Positions 8,210-16,184 of a DNA stretch of 64,000 bases are shown piece after piece; positions within the stretch are counted from its first letter, which is position 1, and the number at the start of each line of letters is the position of its first letter. Position numbers and translations under genes: made by a program. The notes under the pieces were generated by a model, which had not been told where the DNA came from, did no database searches, and saw only the letters and a list, made by a program, of their open reading frames with translations. The DNA is from Gemmatimonadota bacterium (lineage in GTDB: Bacteria; Gemmatimonadota; Gemmatimonadetes; Gemmatimonadales; Gemmatimonadaceae): contig JAIUOB010000004.1 of NCBI GenBank assembly GCA_020161135.1, positions 248,001 through 312,000 on the forward strand, in the 5' to 3' direction.

Positions 8210-9187
8210 TCAGCGACTGCGGTACGTGAAGAGCACTTCGCCCATCTCGATGCGATCGCCGTCGGTGAGCCGCTCTTCGCGCCCATCCTCGAGGATCGTC
8301 CCGTTCCAGGCCACCGGATTGGTGCGCGACAGGTTCACCAGGTGCCACGCGCCGTCGCGCCAGGCGAGACGGGCGTGCGCACGGCTCACGGTCTTGTCGC
8401 GCAGTTGGATGTGGCGGTAGAGCTCCCCGTCGGAGCGGCCGAACGTGACCGTGGTCCCGTCGGGGCCGGGCACGTGCACGAACCGGATCTCCCGACCGCT
8501 GTCCATCCCCGACGCAATCTCGAGGCGTCCCGGGAGAAACTGCAGGGTCCCCTCGGCCGGCACGCTGAAACGCACCGTGTGCGCCTCGATCATGGTGCCG
8601 GGCACCCCCGCCGCGTTCACCACCGCCGTATCGGGCGGCGGCGCCTCGGCGATCGCAGCTGGTGCCGTCGCTGGTGCCGTCGCTGGTGCCGTCGCTGGTG
8701 CCGTCGCTGGTGCCGGCGCTGATGCCTGGGCTGGCGCTGGGGCCTGCGCTGGTGCCGGTGCCGGAGCTGGTGCCGCCGGCCGGGTCGGTGCCGTCGCGAA
8801 CGTCGTGAACTCCCGAATTACGCGGGTGCGCGGCAGGTCCTCATCCAGATCGTGCGGCTGCGGCGCCGGTGGACGCACCACACGCGGTTCGGCCCGCACA
8901 CGCGGCGCGGAGGGCGCCTGCGGCATCGGGGCGGGTGTCGGCGGCGCCGCGGCGATCGGTGCTGGACTCGCGGACGGCCTCGGCGCTGGAGCCGGCGGAG
9001 CGGCGCGCGGCGGCGCGGCCGACATGGCCATCGCCTCGGGCGCGGTGAGCCCCGTGAAGAGCGGCAACGGCGTGCTGTCGTCGGCGTCACGCAGCGGGGA
9101 GCGCCGCATCCACCAGACCACGGCAATGACAGCCACGAGCAGGCCACCCAGCGCGATTGCGATCGGGATGACGAGGTCGGCAGTCAT
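8210..9187 (-). CDS. Membrane-anchored FHA-domain protein
   Basis: A 325-residue protein with an N-terminal membrane helix (about 4-27, ending VVWWMRRS), a long Pro/Ala-rich linker and a C-terminal forkhead-associated domain (about 245-325) that binds phosphothreonine. FHA signatures TFGRSDG, DKTVSRAHARL and NGTILEDG are intact. It precedes the transmembrane kinase in a likely two-gene operon and is a natural substrate or scaffold for it. The linker carries APAPATAPATAPATA repeats encoded by a 12-bp tandem array. The start is the only Met before the membrane helix. Confidence 0.9.
   Translation of the reverse strand: MTADLVIPIAIALGGLLVAVIAVVWWMRRSPLRDADDSTPLPLFTGLTAPEAMAMSAAPPRAAPPAPAPRPSASPAPIAAAPPTPAPMPQAPSAPRVRAEPRVVRPPAPQPHDLDEDLPRTRVIREFTTFATAPTRPAAPAPAPAPAQAPAPAQASAPAPATAPATAPATAPATAPAAIAEAPPPDTAVVNAAGVPGTMIEAHTVRFSVPAEGTLQFLPGRLEIASGMDSGREIRFVHVPGPDGTTVTFGRSDGELYRHIQLRDKTVSRAHARLAWRDGAWHLVNLSRTNPVAWNGTILEDGREERLTDGDRIEMGEVLFTYRSR
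8658..8717. repeat. 12-bp coding tandem repeat in the FHA gene
   Basis: GCTGGTGCCGTC is repeated four times exactly (8658-8705) with a fifth imperfect copy to 8717. On the coding strand it gives ATAP-type repeats in the linker. Copy-number change would alter linker length in frame. Confidence 0.85.
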
Positions 9188-9409
9188 GCAGCGTGACCCT
9201 GGGAAGTGGTGAATGAATGCCGGCGAAACAGCCGGCGACGAAGTCGATGAAGCGGCCTGCGGACACGAACGCCGACCGGCGCGGTCAACGGCGTGCCGGC
9301 ATGGTGACGGTCGGCACTGGCGCAGCGCATTGTACCTGCGCCGGTTGCCGGTTCGCGAGGGGCTGTGGCACCCTTCGGCGCAGATGCTTCACGCCCAGCC
9401 CCTCATCCC
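9188..9409. other. Divergent intergenic region, no gene seen
   Basis: A 222-nt gap separates the FHA gene (minus) from the alpha/beta hydrolase (plus). GTACCT at 9331-9336 is a weak candidate -10 for the hydrolase. I see no clear Shine-Dalgarno, hairpin or ORF with supporting features. Confidence 0.4.
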
Positions 9410-10141
9410 ATGTCCAACACCTTCGCTGCCCCGGTGCTCGTGGTGCACGGCGCCCTCGGCAGCGCCACCCAAATGGCGCCGGTAGTCGACGCCCTGCGGG
9501 CCGCCGGCGTCACGGCCTCGGCCCTCGAACTGCCCGGACACGGCAATACCCCGGTGCACGACGGTGCGTTCACCATGGCCGCCTTTGCCGATCACGTCGC
9601 GCGGGCGGCCTGGGCACTGGGCGACGCACGACCCGTCTGCTTCGGGTACTCGATGGGCGGCTACGCCGCGCTGCTGGCCGAGCAGGACCATCCGGGCACC
9701 TTCGCGGCCATCGTCACGCTCGGCACGATGCTCACGTGGACACCGGAGATCGCCACGCAGGGCGCCGCGCGACTCGACCCGGACACGGTGCGCGCCAAGG
9801 TGCCGGCGTTCGCGGACCAGCTGGCCGCGCGCCACGCGGGTGCCGGTGGGTGGGAACTGCTCATGGGACGCACGGCGCGGCTACTGCGCGCCCTGGGCGA
9901 CGCGCCGCCCCTCTCAGCCGCTGGGGCGGCGCACATCGCCTGCCCCGTCACCTGCCTCGTCGGGAGCCGCGACGACTCGGTCGTCTTCGGCGACACGGCG
10001 GCATTCGCCGCGGCGCTCCCGCGCGGACACGCCGAACTGCTGGACGGGGTGCCGCATCCGATCGAGAAGGTCCCGCTCGATCGGATCGTCGCGACACTCG
10101 TCGCGGCACTCGTTGCGGCTACTTCCGACGCTCGCCCGTGA
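9410..10141 (+). CDS. Alpha/beta-fold hydrolase
   Basis: A 243-residue cytoplasmic esterase/lipase-like enzyme without a signal peptide. It begins with the VLVVHGALGS oxyanion loop, has the nucleophile elbow GYSMGGYAAL, an acid in VGSRDDSVV and the catalytic His in PHPIEKVP. ELPGHGNTP follows the usual second strand. Substrate cannot be deduced. ATG 9410 is preferred to the in-frame ATG at 9365, which would add a Pro-rich tail before strand 1. The 3' end overlaps the convergent gene by 23 bp. Confidence 0.85.
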   Translation: MSNTFAAPVLVVHGALGSATQMAPVVDALRAAGVTASALELPGHGNTPVHDGAFTMAAFADHVARAAWALGDARPVCFGYSMGGYAALLAEQDHPGTFAAIVTLGTMLTWTPEIATQGAARLDPDTVRAKVPAFADQLAARHAGAGGWELLMGRTARLLRALGDAPPLSAAGAAHIACPVTCLVGSRDDSVVFGDTAAFAAALPRGHAELLDGVPHPIEKVPLDRIVATLVAALVAATSDARP

Positions 10142-10493
10142 AGCTCGCGCTGCCCTGACCGCCGAAGTCGACGTCGCCCTTCACGTGGTCGGCGTCGACG
10201 ACCGTGCCCTTGAAGGTCAATGCCGCGCCGCCGCCGGTGTTCACCACGAAGGTGAAGGCGTTCCCCTTCACGCTCCCCTTGAAGTTGATGAGCCCCATGC
10301 GCGCGGACTCGTAGCTGCCGCTCAAGGAGTCGCCCTGCTGCTTGAGCACGACCGTGGGCGTGCCGGTGCCGTTCTCGGTTACGACGGCGAAGTTCCACGT
10401 GCCCGTGAGGTCGGCGAGGGTGCGCTGCGCCACGAGGAGCGAGGCGGGCAGCGCGAGGGCAGCGGCAACAATGGCGACCGAAGTGCGGCGCAT
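10119..10493 (-). CDS. Small secreted protein, lipocalin-like GTW type
   Basis: A 124-residue protein with a signal peptide (about 1-22, ending LLVAQ) and a beta-rich body starting LTGTWNFAVV, then VLKQQGDSLSGSYES and FKGSVKGNAFTF. Similar small secreted beta proteins occur at 33871 and 63282. Function unknown; a ligand-binding or protective envelope role is only a guess. CTACCAC ends 5 nt before the ATG, so it may be leaderless. It lies 37 nt downstream of the GH3 gene and may also be read from it. Confidence 0.7.
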   Translation of the reverse strand: MRRTSVAIVAAALALPASLLVAQRTLADLTGTWNFAVVTENGTGTPTVVLKQQGDSLSGSYESARMGLINFKGSVKGNAFTFVVNTGGGAALTFKGTVVDADHVKGDVDFGGQGSASFTGERRK

Positions 10494-10530
10494 GAGACGT
10501 GGTAGCGAGAAGTGAGGTGGTGGTGCGCGG

Positions 10531-12453
10531 TCAGCGCTGGAGGCCCGCGCCGAAGGGCGCGATGCCGGGCAGGGTGATGGGCAACTGGCCGCTGATCGGC
10601 GCGCGCCCCAGGAGGGCACGGGCCGCAGCGCGCTGCGACGGTGTCCACGGGCTCCACGCGATCACATGCGCTTCGGTGAGCGGCAGGCCGAGCTGCAGGT
10701 ACGGGTTGTTGAAGCTCATGAGCACGACCTTCGTGTTCGCCGCGCGCAGCCCATTGAGCAGTTCCGGCAGCCCCTTCGTGGGGAGCATGTTGGCCGTGTT
10801 CGTCGCCGCGCCGATGTAGCTCGACACGATCACCACGTCGGCACCGCGCGCGATGTTGAGCGCATTCTCGACGCTCGCCGGCAGGATCGTCGGGTCGGGG
10901 CTCACGCGATAGCCGCCGGTGTTTCCGGCCGCCGCGCCCGCGGTGGCCTCCGCCACCACTTCCGGCGTGAGCGTGAGCGACTGGAGCCGCGGGAACGCGC
11001 CGCGCAGCTCGGCGTCGAAGGTGCGCCCGGCGCTGATGTCCACGCGCCCCGACACGGTGATGCTCACCACCTTCGCGTCGCGCGCGAGCTTGAACGGCAC
11101 GAGTCCGGCCGAATCGCGCACGAGCGTGATGGCCTTCTCCGCCGCGAGGTTCGCCGGGCCGAGGTTGGCCTGCGTGCCCACCCGCATGCGCACCGCCTCG
11201 ACGTCGACGAAACGATTCGCGTGCAGCCCGAACTCGTGCTTCGCCATGAGCTGCTTGCGCACGGCCGCGTCGATCGTGCTCTCCTTGATGCGCCCGCTCG
11301 CGACCGCGTCGACAATGGACTGGATGGACACCTTCGCGTCGGTGGGCATGAGGAGGATGTCGTTCCCAGCCTCCACCGCGCGCAGCGTCGCCTCGCTCAT
11401 CGTCATGCCGCCCAGCACGCCGTTCATGTCCAGCGCGTCGGTGACCAGCAGGCCGTCGAACTTCATGGTGTTGCGCAGCAGGTCGGTCATGACCGCCTTG
11501 GAGAGCGTCGCCGCCGTGTGCGTCGTGTCGAGCGCGGGCAGGTCACCATGGAACGTCATCATGCCGCGCAGCCCCGCGTCGATGGCCGCCTGGAACGGGC
11601 GCAGCTCGACGCTGTCGAGCCGTGCGCGCGACACGTTCACCTTCGACAACTCGAGGTGGGAGTTCTGCTCGGTGTCGCCGTGTCCCGGGAAGTGCTTGCC
11701 GGTGGCGAGCATCCCGTTCTCTTGAATGCCACGTACGAGCGCGCGCCCCATGCGCGCGACGAGCGCCGGGTCCTCGCCGAACGAGCGGCCGCTGATGACC
11801 GGATTCTTCGGGTTGTTGTTGACGTCGAGCACCGGCGCGAACGCCATGTGAATGCCCATGGCGCGCCCCTCGACCGCGGTCACGCGCCCCATCTCGTAGG
11901 CGAGTGTGGTATCGCGCGTGGCGCCCAGCCCCATCTGGTAGGGGAAGTTGGTCGCGCCGCCGAGCTCGATGGCGTTGGGGAGGAACCAGCCGCCGCGCGC
12001 GCGGAACGCCGCACCCGTCTCGAGATCCGCGCCGACCATGAGCGGCAACCGCGACGCCCGCTGCAGCGCGTTGATCTTGATGGCGATATCGGTGGGCCCG
12101 CCCACGGACACGATCACGCCGCCCAGCTCGAGCTCCCGCACCTGTCGCTCGATGGCCTGATACGCGCCGCCGTCCACCGGCGCGAAGTCGCCGAGCGTCC
12201 ACACCCACACCATCTGCGCGGCCTTCTGGCGCACGGTGAGGGTCTTGAGCACGGAGTCGGCCCACCGCGCATCGGCCGCGGGATCGCGGCGACTGGCCAC
12301 CGGCGTGGCCACCGTCATGGGAGGTGTGCGCGGGTCGATGCGCGCCGGAGCAGGCTGGGCGCCCGTCGCGGTGCCGGACTGCTGGGACGTCGTGGCGCAG
12401 CCGGCCACGACGAGAAGAGCGGCCGCGGACGCGCGGCGAGACAGGAAGGTCAT
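10531..12453 (-). CDS. Glycoside hydrolase family 3 lipoprotein (beta-N-acetylhexosaminidase-like)
   Basis: A 640-residue NagZ-like enzyme probably acting on beta-linked N-acetylglucosamine of peptidoglycan fragments. The lipobox is VVAGC (Cys19). The TIM-barrel domain (about 65-400) has the NagZ loop KHFPGHGDTE at 253-262 and the nucleophile D339 in VTDALDM. A GH3 C-terminal domain follows (about 425-640). This two-domain form is longer than single-domain cytoplasmic NagZ and is lipid-anchored, so it likely works in the periplasm. The ATG lies 7 nt after TAGCTT, whose TAG is the stop codon of the upstream CocE gene. Confidence 0.9.
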   Translation of the reverse strand: MTFLSRRASAAALLVVAGCATTSQQSGTATGAQPAPARIDPRTPPMTVATPVASRRDPAADARWADSVLKTLTVRQKAAQMVWVWTLGDFAPVDGGAYQAIERQVRELELGGVIVSVGGPTDIAIKINALQRASRLPLMVGADLETGAAFRARGGWFLPNAIELGGATNFPYQMGLGATRDTTLAYEMGRVTAVEGRAMGIHMAFAPVLDVNNNPKNPVISGRSFGEDPALVARMGRALVRGIQENGMLATGKHFPGHGDTEQNSHLELSKVNVSRARLDSVELRPFQAAIDAGLRGMMTFHGDLPALDTTHTAATLSKAVMTDLLRNTMKFDGLLVTDALDMNGVLGGMTMSEATLRAVEAGNDILLMPTDAKVSIQSIVDAVASGRIKESTIDAAVRKQLMAKHEFGLHANRFVDVEAVRMRVGTQANLGPANLAAEKAITLVRDSAGLVPFKLARDAKVVSITVSGRVDISAGRTFDAELRGAFPRLQSLTLTPEVVAEATAGAAAGNTGGYRVSPDPTILPASVENALNIARGADVVIVSSYIGAATNTANMLPTKGLPELLNGLRAANTKVVLMSFNNPYLQLGLPLTEAHVIAWSPWTPSQRAAARALLGRAPISGQLPITLPGIAPFGAGLQR

Positions 12454-12460
12454 GGAGGGA

Positions 12461-12466
12461 AAGCTA
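12461..12466 (-). promoter_or_regulatory. TAGCTT -10 element overlapping the CocE stop codon
   Basis: On the minus strand TAGCTT is followed by 7 nt and the GH3 ATG, which fits leaderless transcription. The TAG (12466-12464) is at the same time the stop codon of the CocE-type gene. The same double use appears at 38900-38905. Confidence 0.5.
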
Positions 12467-14335
12467 GCGGAGCGCCGCCGCACCACCCACGATGGGGAGC
12501 GTGAGCGTGGTCTGGTCGAGGTCGACGGTGAGCTGCGTCCCCGCCGCGGGCCAGAGCGTGAAGTCCTTGTCGCTCGAGAAGATCATCAGCCCGATGCGCT
12601 TGCCGGCGGGGATCACCTGGTCGTCCGGCTCGAGGTCGAACGTCACGGTGACCGGCTTGCCGGGCACGAGCGGCTCGGTGGTGCGCAGCGACCGCGCGTT
12701 GGCGGGGTCGGCCCAGCCCCGCGTGATGATGCCGGCCTGGTTGTTCTGTGCCTGGTTGGCCGGCCACGGCAGCTCCACGAGCCACACCGAGAGGTTGGCC
12801 GCCGGCTTGCTCGCGGAGAGGGTGATGCGCGCGCGGGCGGTGCCCGAGAGGTGCACGGGCTTCGTGAGCACGGGCGTGGCGTACAGCAGGCGGTGCGTGG
12901 ACGACGCCGCGAGGGCGTGTTGCGTGCCGCTCACCTGCACATCGTCGGTGAGCGTCTCGGTGCCCTGCCCCGGCGCGGCAGCGGTGGCCAATGCCCCCAT
13001 CGTGGCGCCCCCCTTCTGCGGATAGAACGTGACCGGCTGCGCGCCCGGCACGGGATAGTCACCGTAGGCGGTGGGCGCGTTGCGATTCTGGCCCTCGCGC
13101 ACGATGAACGCCTTGGGGTCGTTCTCGACGCCGTTGCGCACACCCAGCAGGTAGCGTGTGAACCAGCGCACCATCATCGGCACCGGCGGTTCGCCGCCGT
13201 GACCACCCTGATGCCAGTACTGCTGCACCGGCACGCCGTTGGCCTTCACCGCCTCGACCATGAGCTGCGTGTGCGACGGCATGACGTTCCAGTCGTTGAA
13301 GCCGTGCGCGGTGAGCATCGCCGCCTTGATGCCCTTCGCCTGCAGGATGTAGTCGCGACCGGTCCAGAAGTCGTTCAGGTCGCCGGTGCGGCGGTCCTGC
13401 CCCACGTTGAGCACGGCGTCACGCACGCGCGCATTGCACGTGGCGCGCATCGCCGGGTTGCCGCTCTGCACGTAGTCGAACAGCACGTCGACGTCCTCGC
13501 CCAGGTACCCGCCGGGACTGCGCACAAGCCCGTTGGCGCGGTAGTAGCGGTAGTACGAATTGTTGGGCGACACGGGGATGATGGCCTCGAGCCCCTTCAC
13601 CCCGGTGGTTGCCACGGCGATGGGGAGCGTGCCGTTGAACGACGTGCCGATCATGCCGACCTTGCCGGTGCTCCAGGTCGCGCGCACTTCGGTGGTGCCG
13701 TCGATCGTGGTGAATCCCTTCGCACGACCATTGAGCCAATCCACCACGGCCTTGGGCGCCAGCGACTCGTTGCTGCCGCCGATCGTGACGCACCCCTGGC
13801 TCAGTCCGGTGCCGGGGCTCTCCGAGTGCACGACCGCAAAGCCCCGCGGCAGCCACTGCCGCACCTGCGAGTTGCCGATGCGCGTGCGATTGGGGTTGAA
13901 CGTCACGCCCTTGCCAAGCGTGCGCCCCGGCGGCGCGGCCCCCAGCTCCTGCTTGACCGGCCAGAACACATCGTCGTTGCCGAGGGTGCCGGCGAAGTAG
14001 GGGCTCGTCTCGTACACCACGGGCACCTTGAGGCCGGCGGTCGTCTGCACGGGCCGCGTGACATCGACGTGCACGCGATCGCGCTTGCCATCGAAGTCGC
14101 TGTCGAACTCCGTCTCCACCCAGAGGTGCTCGCGCACCCATTGCGTGGAATCGGCGAAGGCGGGTACCACCTGCGCCTGCCCATCGGTGATGACGTACGG
14201 CGCGGGTGGCGGCACGTCGGGCGTGGGCGCGACGGCGCGCGGCGCGCAGGCGGCGAGGAGGAGGGCGGCGAGGCCGGCGGTGACGCGGGCGAGGCGCAGA
14301 TGAGCGCTCGGCGAGTGAGGCGTGCGAAGAGGCAT
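12464..14335 (-). CDS. CocE/NonD (S15) family hydrolase, Xaa-Pro dipeptidyl-peptidase-like lipoprotein
   Basis: A 623-residue secreted serine hydrolase with a lipoprotein signal (ALLLAACAP, Cys about 30). The alpha/beta domain carries the nucleophile motif GTSFNG (GxSxxG), an acid in TAHGFNDWNV and a His in WHQGGHGG. The C-terminal jelly-roll domain typical of X-Pro dipeptidyl-peptidases and cocaine esterases covers about 420-620 (DLEPDDQVIPAGKRIGL). It may release Xaa-Pro dipeptides or hydrolyse esters or amides. It lies upstream of GH3 with only a 10-nt gap. A region rich in GTCAC/GTGAC repeats lies upstream. Confidence 0.88.
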   Translation of the reverse strand: MPLRTPHSPSAHLRLARVTAGLAALLLAACAPRAVAPTPDVPPPAPYVITDGQAQVVPAFADSTQWVREHLWVETEFDSDFDGKRDRVHVDVTRPVQTTAGLKVPVVYETSPYFAGTLGNDDVFWPVKQELGAAPPGRTLGKGVTFNPNRTRIGNSQVRQWLPRGFAVVHSESPGTGLSQGCVTIGGSNESLAPKAVVDWLNGRAKGFTTIDGTTEVRATWSTGKVGMIGTSFNGTLPIAVATTGVKGLEAIIPVSPNNSYYRYYRANGLVRSPGGYLGEDVDVLFDYVQSGNPAMRATCNARVRDAVLNVGQDRRTGDLNDFWTGRDYILQAKGIKAAMLTAHGFNDWNVMPSHTQLMVEAVKANGVPVQQYWHQGGHGGEPPVPMMVRWFTRYLLGVRNGVENDPKAFIVREGQNRNAPTAYGDYPVPGAQPVTFYPQKGGATMGALATAAAPGQGTETLTDDVQVSGTQHALAASSTHRLLYATPVLTKPVHLSGTARARITLSASKPAANLSVWLVELPWPANQAQNNQAGIITRGWADPANARSLRTTEPLVPGKPVTVTFDLEPDDQVIPAGKRIGLMIFSSDKDFTLWPAAGTQLTVDLDQTTLTLPIVGGAAALR

Positions 14336-14412
14336 ACCGAAAGGTCGAGGACGGCGGAGAGACCCGCCAGCGGTGCCGCGCGAAAGGCCGAGCTCGCCAC
14401 TGGCGCGTTTCT

Positions 14413-14589
14413 GTCACACCAAATCGCACACACGCGACAGTGCTGTGTGACGCATGCCACAGTTTTCGAGGCCTTCGTGACACGAAGTCGTTGAAATGCC
14501 GTCACTTCGTGACAGGCACGATTCGTGCTCTGTGACGGGCCGTTGGACGCAGTGCAGCGATGCAGCTGCGGCTGGTGATGCTGGGTGAC
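14413..14589. promoter_or_regulatory. Cluster of GTCAC/GTGAC inverted repeats upstream of the CocE-GH3 unit
   Basis: The 417-nt gap 14336-14752 has no gene. Its left part holds inverted repeats: GTCACAC 14413-14419 with GTGTGAC 14445-14451, the perfect palindrome CTTCGTG-A-CACGAAG 14473-14487 and GTCAC-TTC-GTGAC 14501-14513, plus GTGAC at 14532 and 14585. Multiple same-type half-sites suggest binding of a dimeric regulator controlling the minus-strand CocE-GH3 operon. This is inference. Confidence 0.4.
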
Positions 14590-14685
14590 CAGTCGCGATC
14601 CGGACATGACGGCGGACTCTGCCGTCGGTTCGGGGAGGGAGTGCGGACGCTCGCCACGCTCCCCCCGAACAGCGAAGCGATTCTC

Positions 14686-14721
14686 GAAGGCGGGTCGACA
14701 CGACGGTGTCGGCCCGCCTTC
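14686..14721. terminator. Hairpin downstream of the acyl-CoA hydrolase gene
   Basis: A 16-bp stem with one G-T pair and a 4-nt loop starts 31 nt beyond the stop of the minus-strand CoA-transferase-like gene. It lacks a clear U-run, so it may be an intrinsic terminator or an RNA-stabilising stem. Confidence 0.5.
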
Positions 14722-14752
14722 GTGCTGCGAGGCTGCGGCGACGGCCGTGGGT

Positions 14753-16045
14753 TCAGAACACGAAGTGCCGCACGGCCGACACCGCGCGCCGCAGTTCGCC
14801 CCGCACATCCGGATGCGCGATGGCAATCAGTCGCTCGGCCCGCTCGCGCAGCGTGCGTCCGTGCAGGTTGACCGCGCCGTATTCGGTCACCACCCAGTGC
14901 ACATGCCCGCGCGTCGTCACGACGCCGGCGCCGGCCTTGAGCTCCGGCGTGATGCGCGAGACGGTGCCCCCTGCGGCCATCGACGGCAGCGCGATGATCG
15001 GCTTGCCGCCCGGTGAGAGCGCCGCACCGCGAATGAAGTCCATCTGTCCGCCGATGCCGGAGAAGATGCGATGGCCGATGGAGTCGGCGCACACCTGACC
15101 CGTGAGGTCGACCTCGATGGCCGAGTTGATCGCGGTCACGCGCGGGTTCTCGCGAATGAGCGCGGTGTCGTTCGTGCGATCGCACGGATGGAACTCCACC
15201 GTCTGGTTCTCGTGCACGAAGTCGAACAGGCGCGCCGTGCCGGTCACGAAGCTCGTCACCGTGCGCCCCCGATGCACCGTCTTGTGTGCATTGGTCACGA
15301 CGCCGCCTTCCACGAGCGGAATGAGCCCGTCGGAGAACATTTCGGTGTGCACGCCGAGACCCACCTTGTTGCCCAGGCGCGCGAGGGTCGCGTCGGGAAT
15401 CGCGCCGATGCCCATCTGCAACGTCGCGCCATCCTCCACGAGCGCGGCGACGTGCTCACCGATCTGCAGGTCGACCGCGGTGAGTTCGGCCAGCGCGTGT
15501 GGCTCGAGCGGGCGGTCGGTGGCGGTGAACGCCGCGACCCGGGCGAGCGGGACGACGCTGTTGCCGGTGGTGCGCGGCATCCGCGTGTTGATCTCTGCGA
15601 GCACCGTACGCGCTGACGCGGCCGCCGCCAGCGCCGCATCGACCGAGACCCCGAGCGTGCAGTGGCCGTGTCGATCGGGCGGCGAGAGCTGCAGCAGCGC
15701 CACGTCGAGCGCGATGGCACCGCTCACGAACAGCTGCGGGATGTCGCTCAGGAAGACGGGAATGAACTGCGCGCGCCCCTCGGCGATGGGCTCGCGCATG
15801 GCGGGGCCGGTGAACAGCGAGCAGCTCTCGAGGTGCGGCGCGTGCGCCGCGGTGCGCGCCGCGGGCCCGGCCAGGTGGAGGTGGTAGATGCGCACCCCCT
15901 CGAGGTCGGTGCGGGCGGCCAGTGCGGCCAACAGTGGGCTTGGCGTCGCGGAGGCGCCATGGACGAAGACGCTGTCGCCGCTCCGGATGCGGGCGACGAC
16001 CTGATCCGGCGATTCGGCCCGCCGCGGCCATTCAGGGGAGTGCAC
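14753..16045 (-). CDS. Acetyl-CoA hydrolase/transferase family protein (4-hydroxybutyrate CoA-transferase-like)
   Basis: A 430-residue family I CoA-transferase homologue moving CoA between short acyl groups. Family features are LHLAGPAA near the N-terminus, LQMGIGAIPDATLARL, GLGVHTEMFSDGL, the likely catalytic Glu in INSAIEVDL, and C-terminal FSGIGGQMDF and WVVTEYGAVNLHG. The length is normal for the family. The start is GTG at 16045, supported by TAGCTT six nt upstream. Donor and acceptor acids cannot be read from the sequence. It is divergent from hppA. Confidence 0.9.
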   Translation of the reverse strand: MHSPEWPRRAESPDQVVARIRSGDSVFVHGASATPSPLLAALAARTDLEGVRIYHLHLAGPAARTAAHAPHLESCSLFTGPAMREPIAEGRAQFIPVFLSDIPQLFVSGAIALDVALLQLSPPDRHGHCTLGVSVDAALAAAASARTVLAEINTRMPRTTGNSVVPLARVAAFTATDRPLEPHALAELTAVDLQIGEHVAALVEDGATLQMGIGAIPDATLARLGNKVGLGVHTEMFSDGLIPLVEGGVVTNAHKTVHRGRTVTSFVTGTARLFDFVHENQTVEFHPCDRTNDTALIRENPRVTAINSAIEVDLTGQVCADSIGHRIFSGIGGQMDFIRGAALSPGGKPIIALPSMAAGGTVSRITPELKAGAGVVTTRGHVHWVVTEYGAVNLHGRTLRERAERLIAIAHPDVRGELRRAVSAVRHFVF

Positions 16046-16051
16046 GCGGGG

Positions 16052-16057
16052 AAGCTA
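16052..16057 (-). promoter_or_regulatory. -10 element TAGCTT, leaderless GTG start
   Basis: TAGCTT on the minus strand ends 6 nt before the GTG start of the CoA-transferase-like gene, matching the leaderless pattern in this window. It also supports the choice of GTG. Confidence 0.5.
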
Positions 16058-16184
16058 CGGCCCGTGCACGGGTTGCCGCCGTCGGGAAAATGGGGCTGGC
16101 ACCGGGCCGTCTCATCTGTGATTTTGCAGGGATGCCCCGGAACTGGGGTCGTCCCGACTCCCCTCCTCCCAACCCGGACCACAA

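Noticed and set aside
14502..14752. Possible short gene between the CocE and CoA-transferase genes
   Set aside because: Open frames there lack start signals and family features and the region is dominated by inverted repeats and a hairpin.
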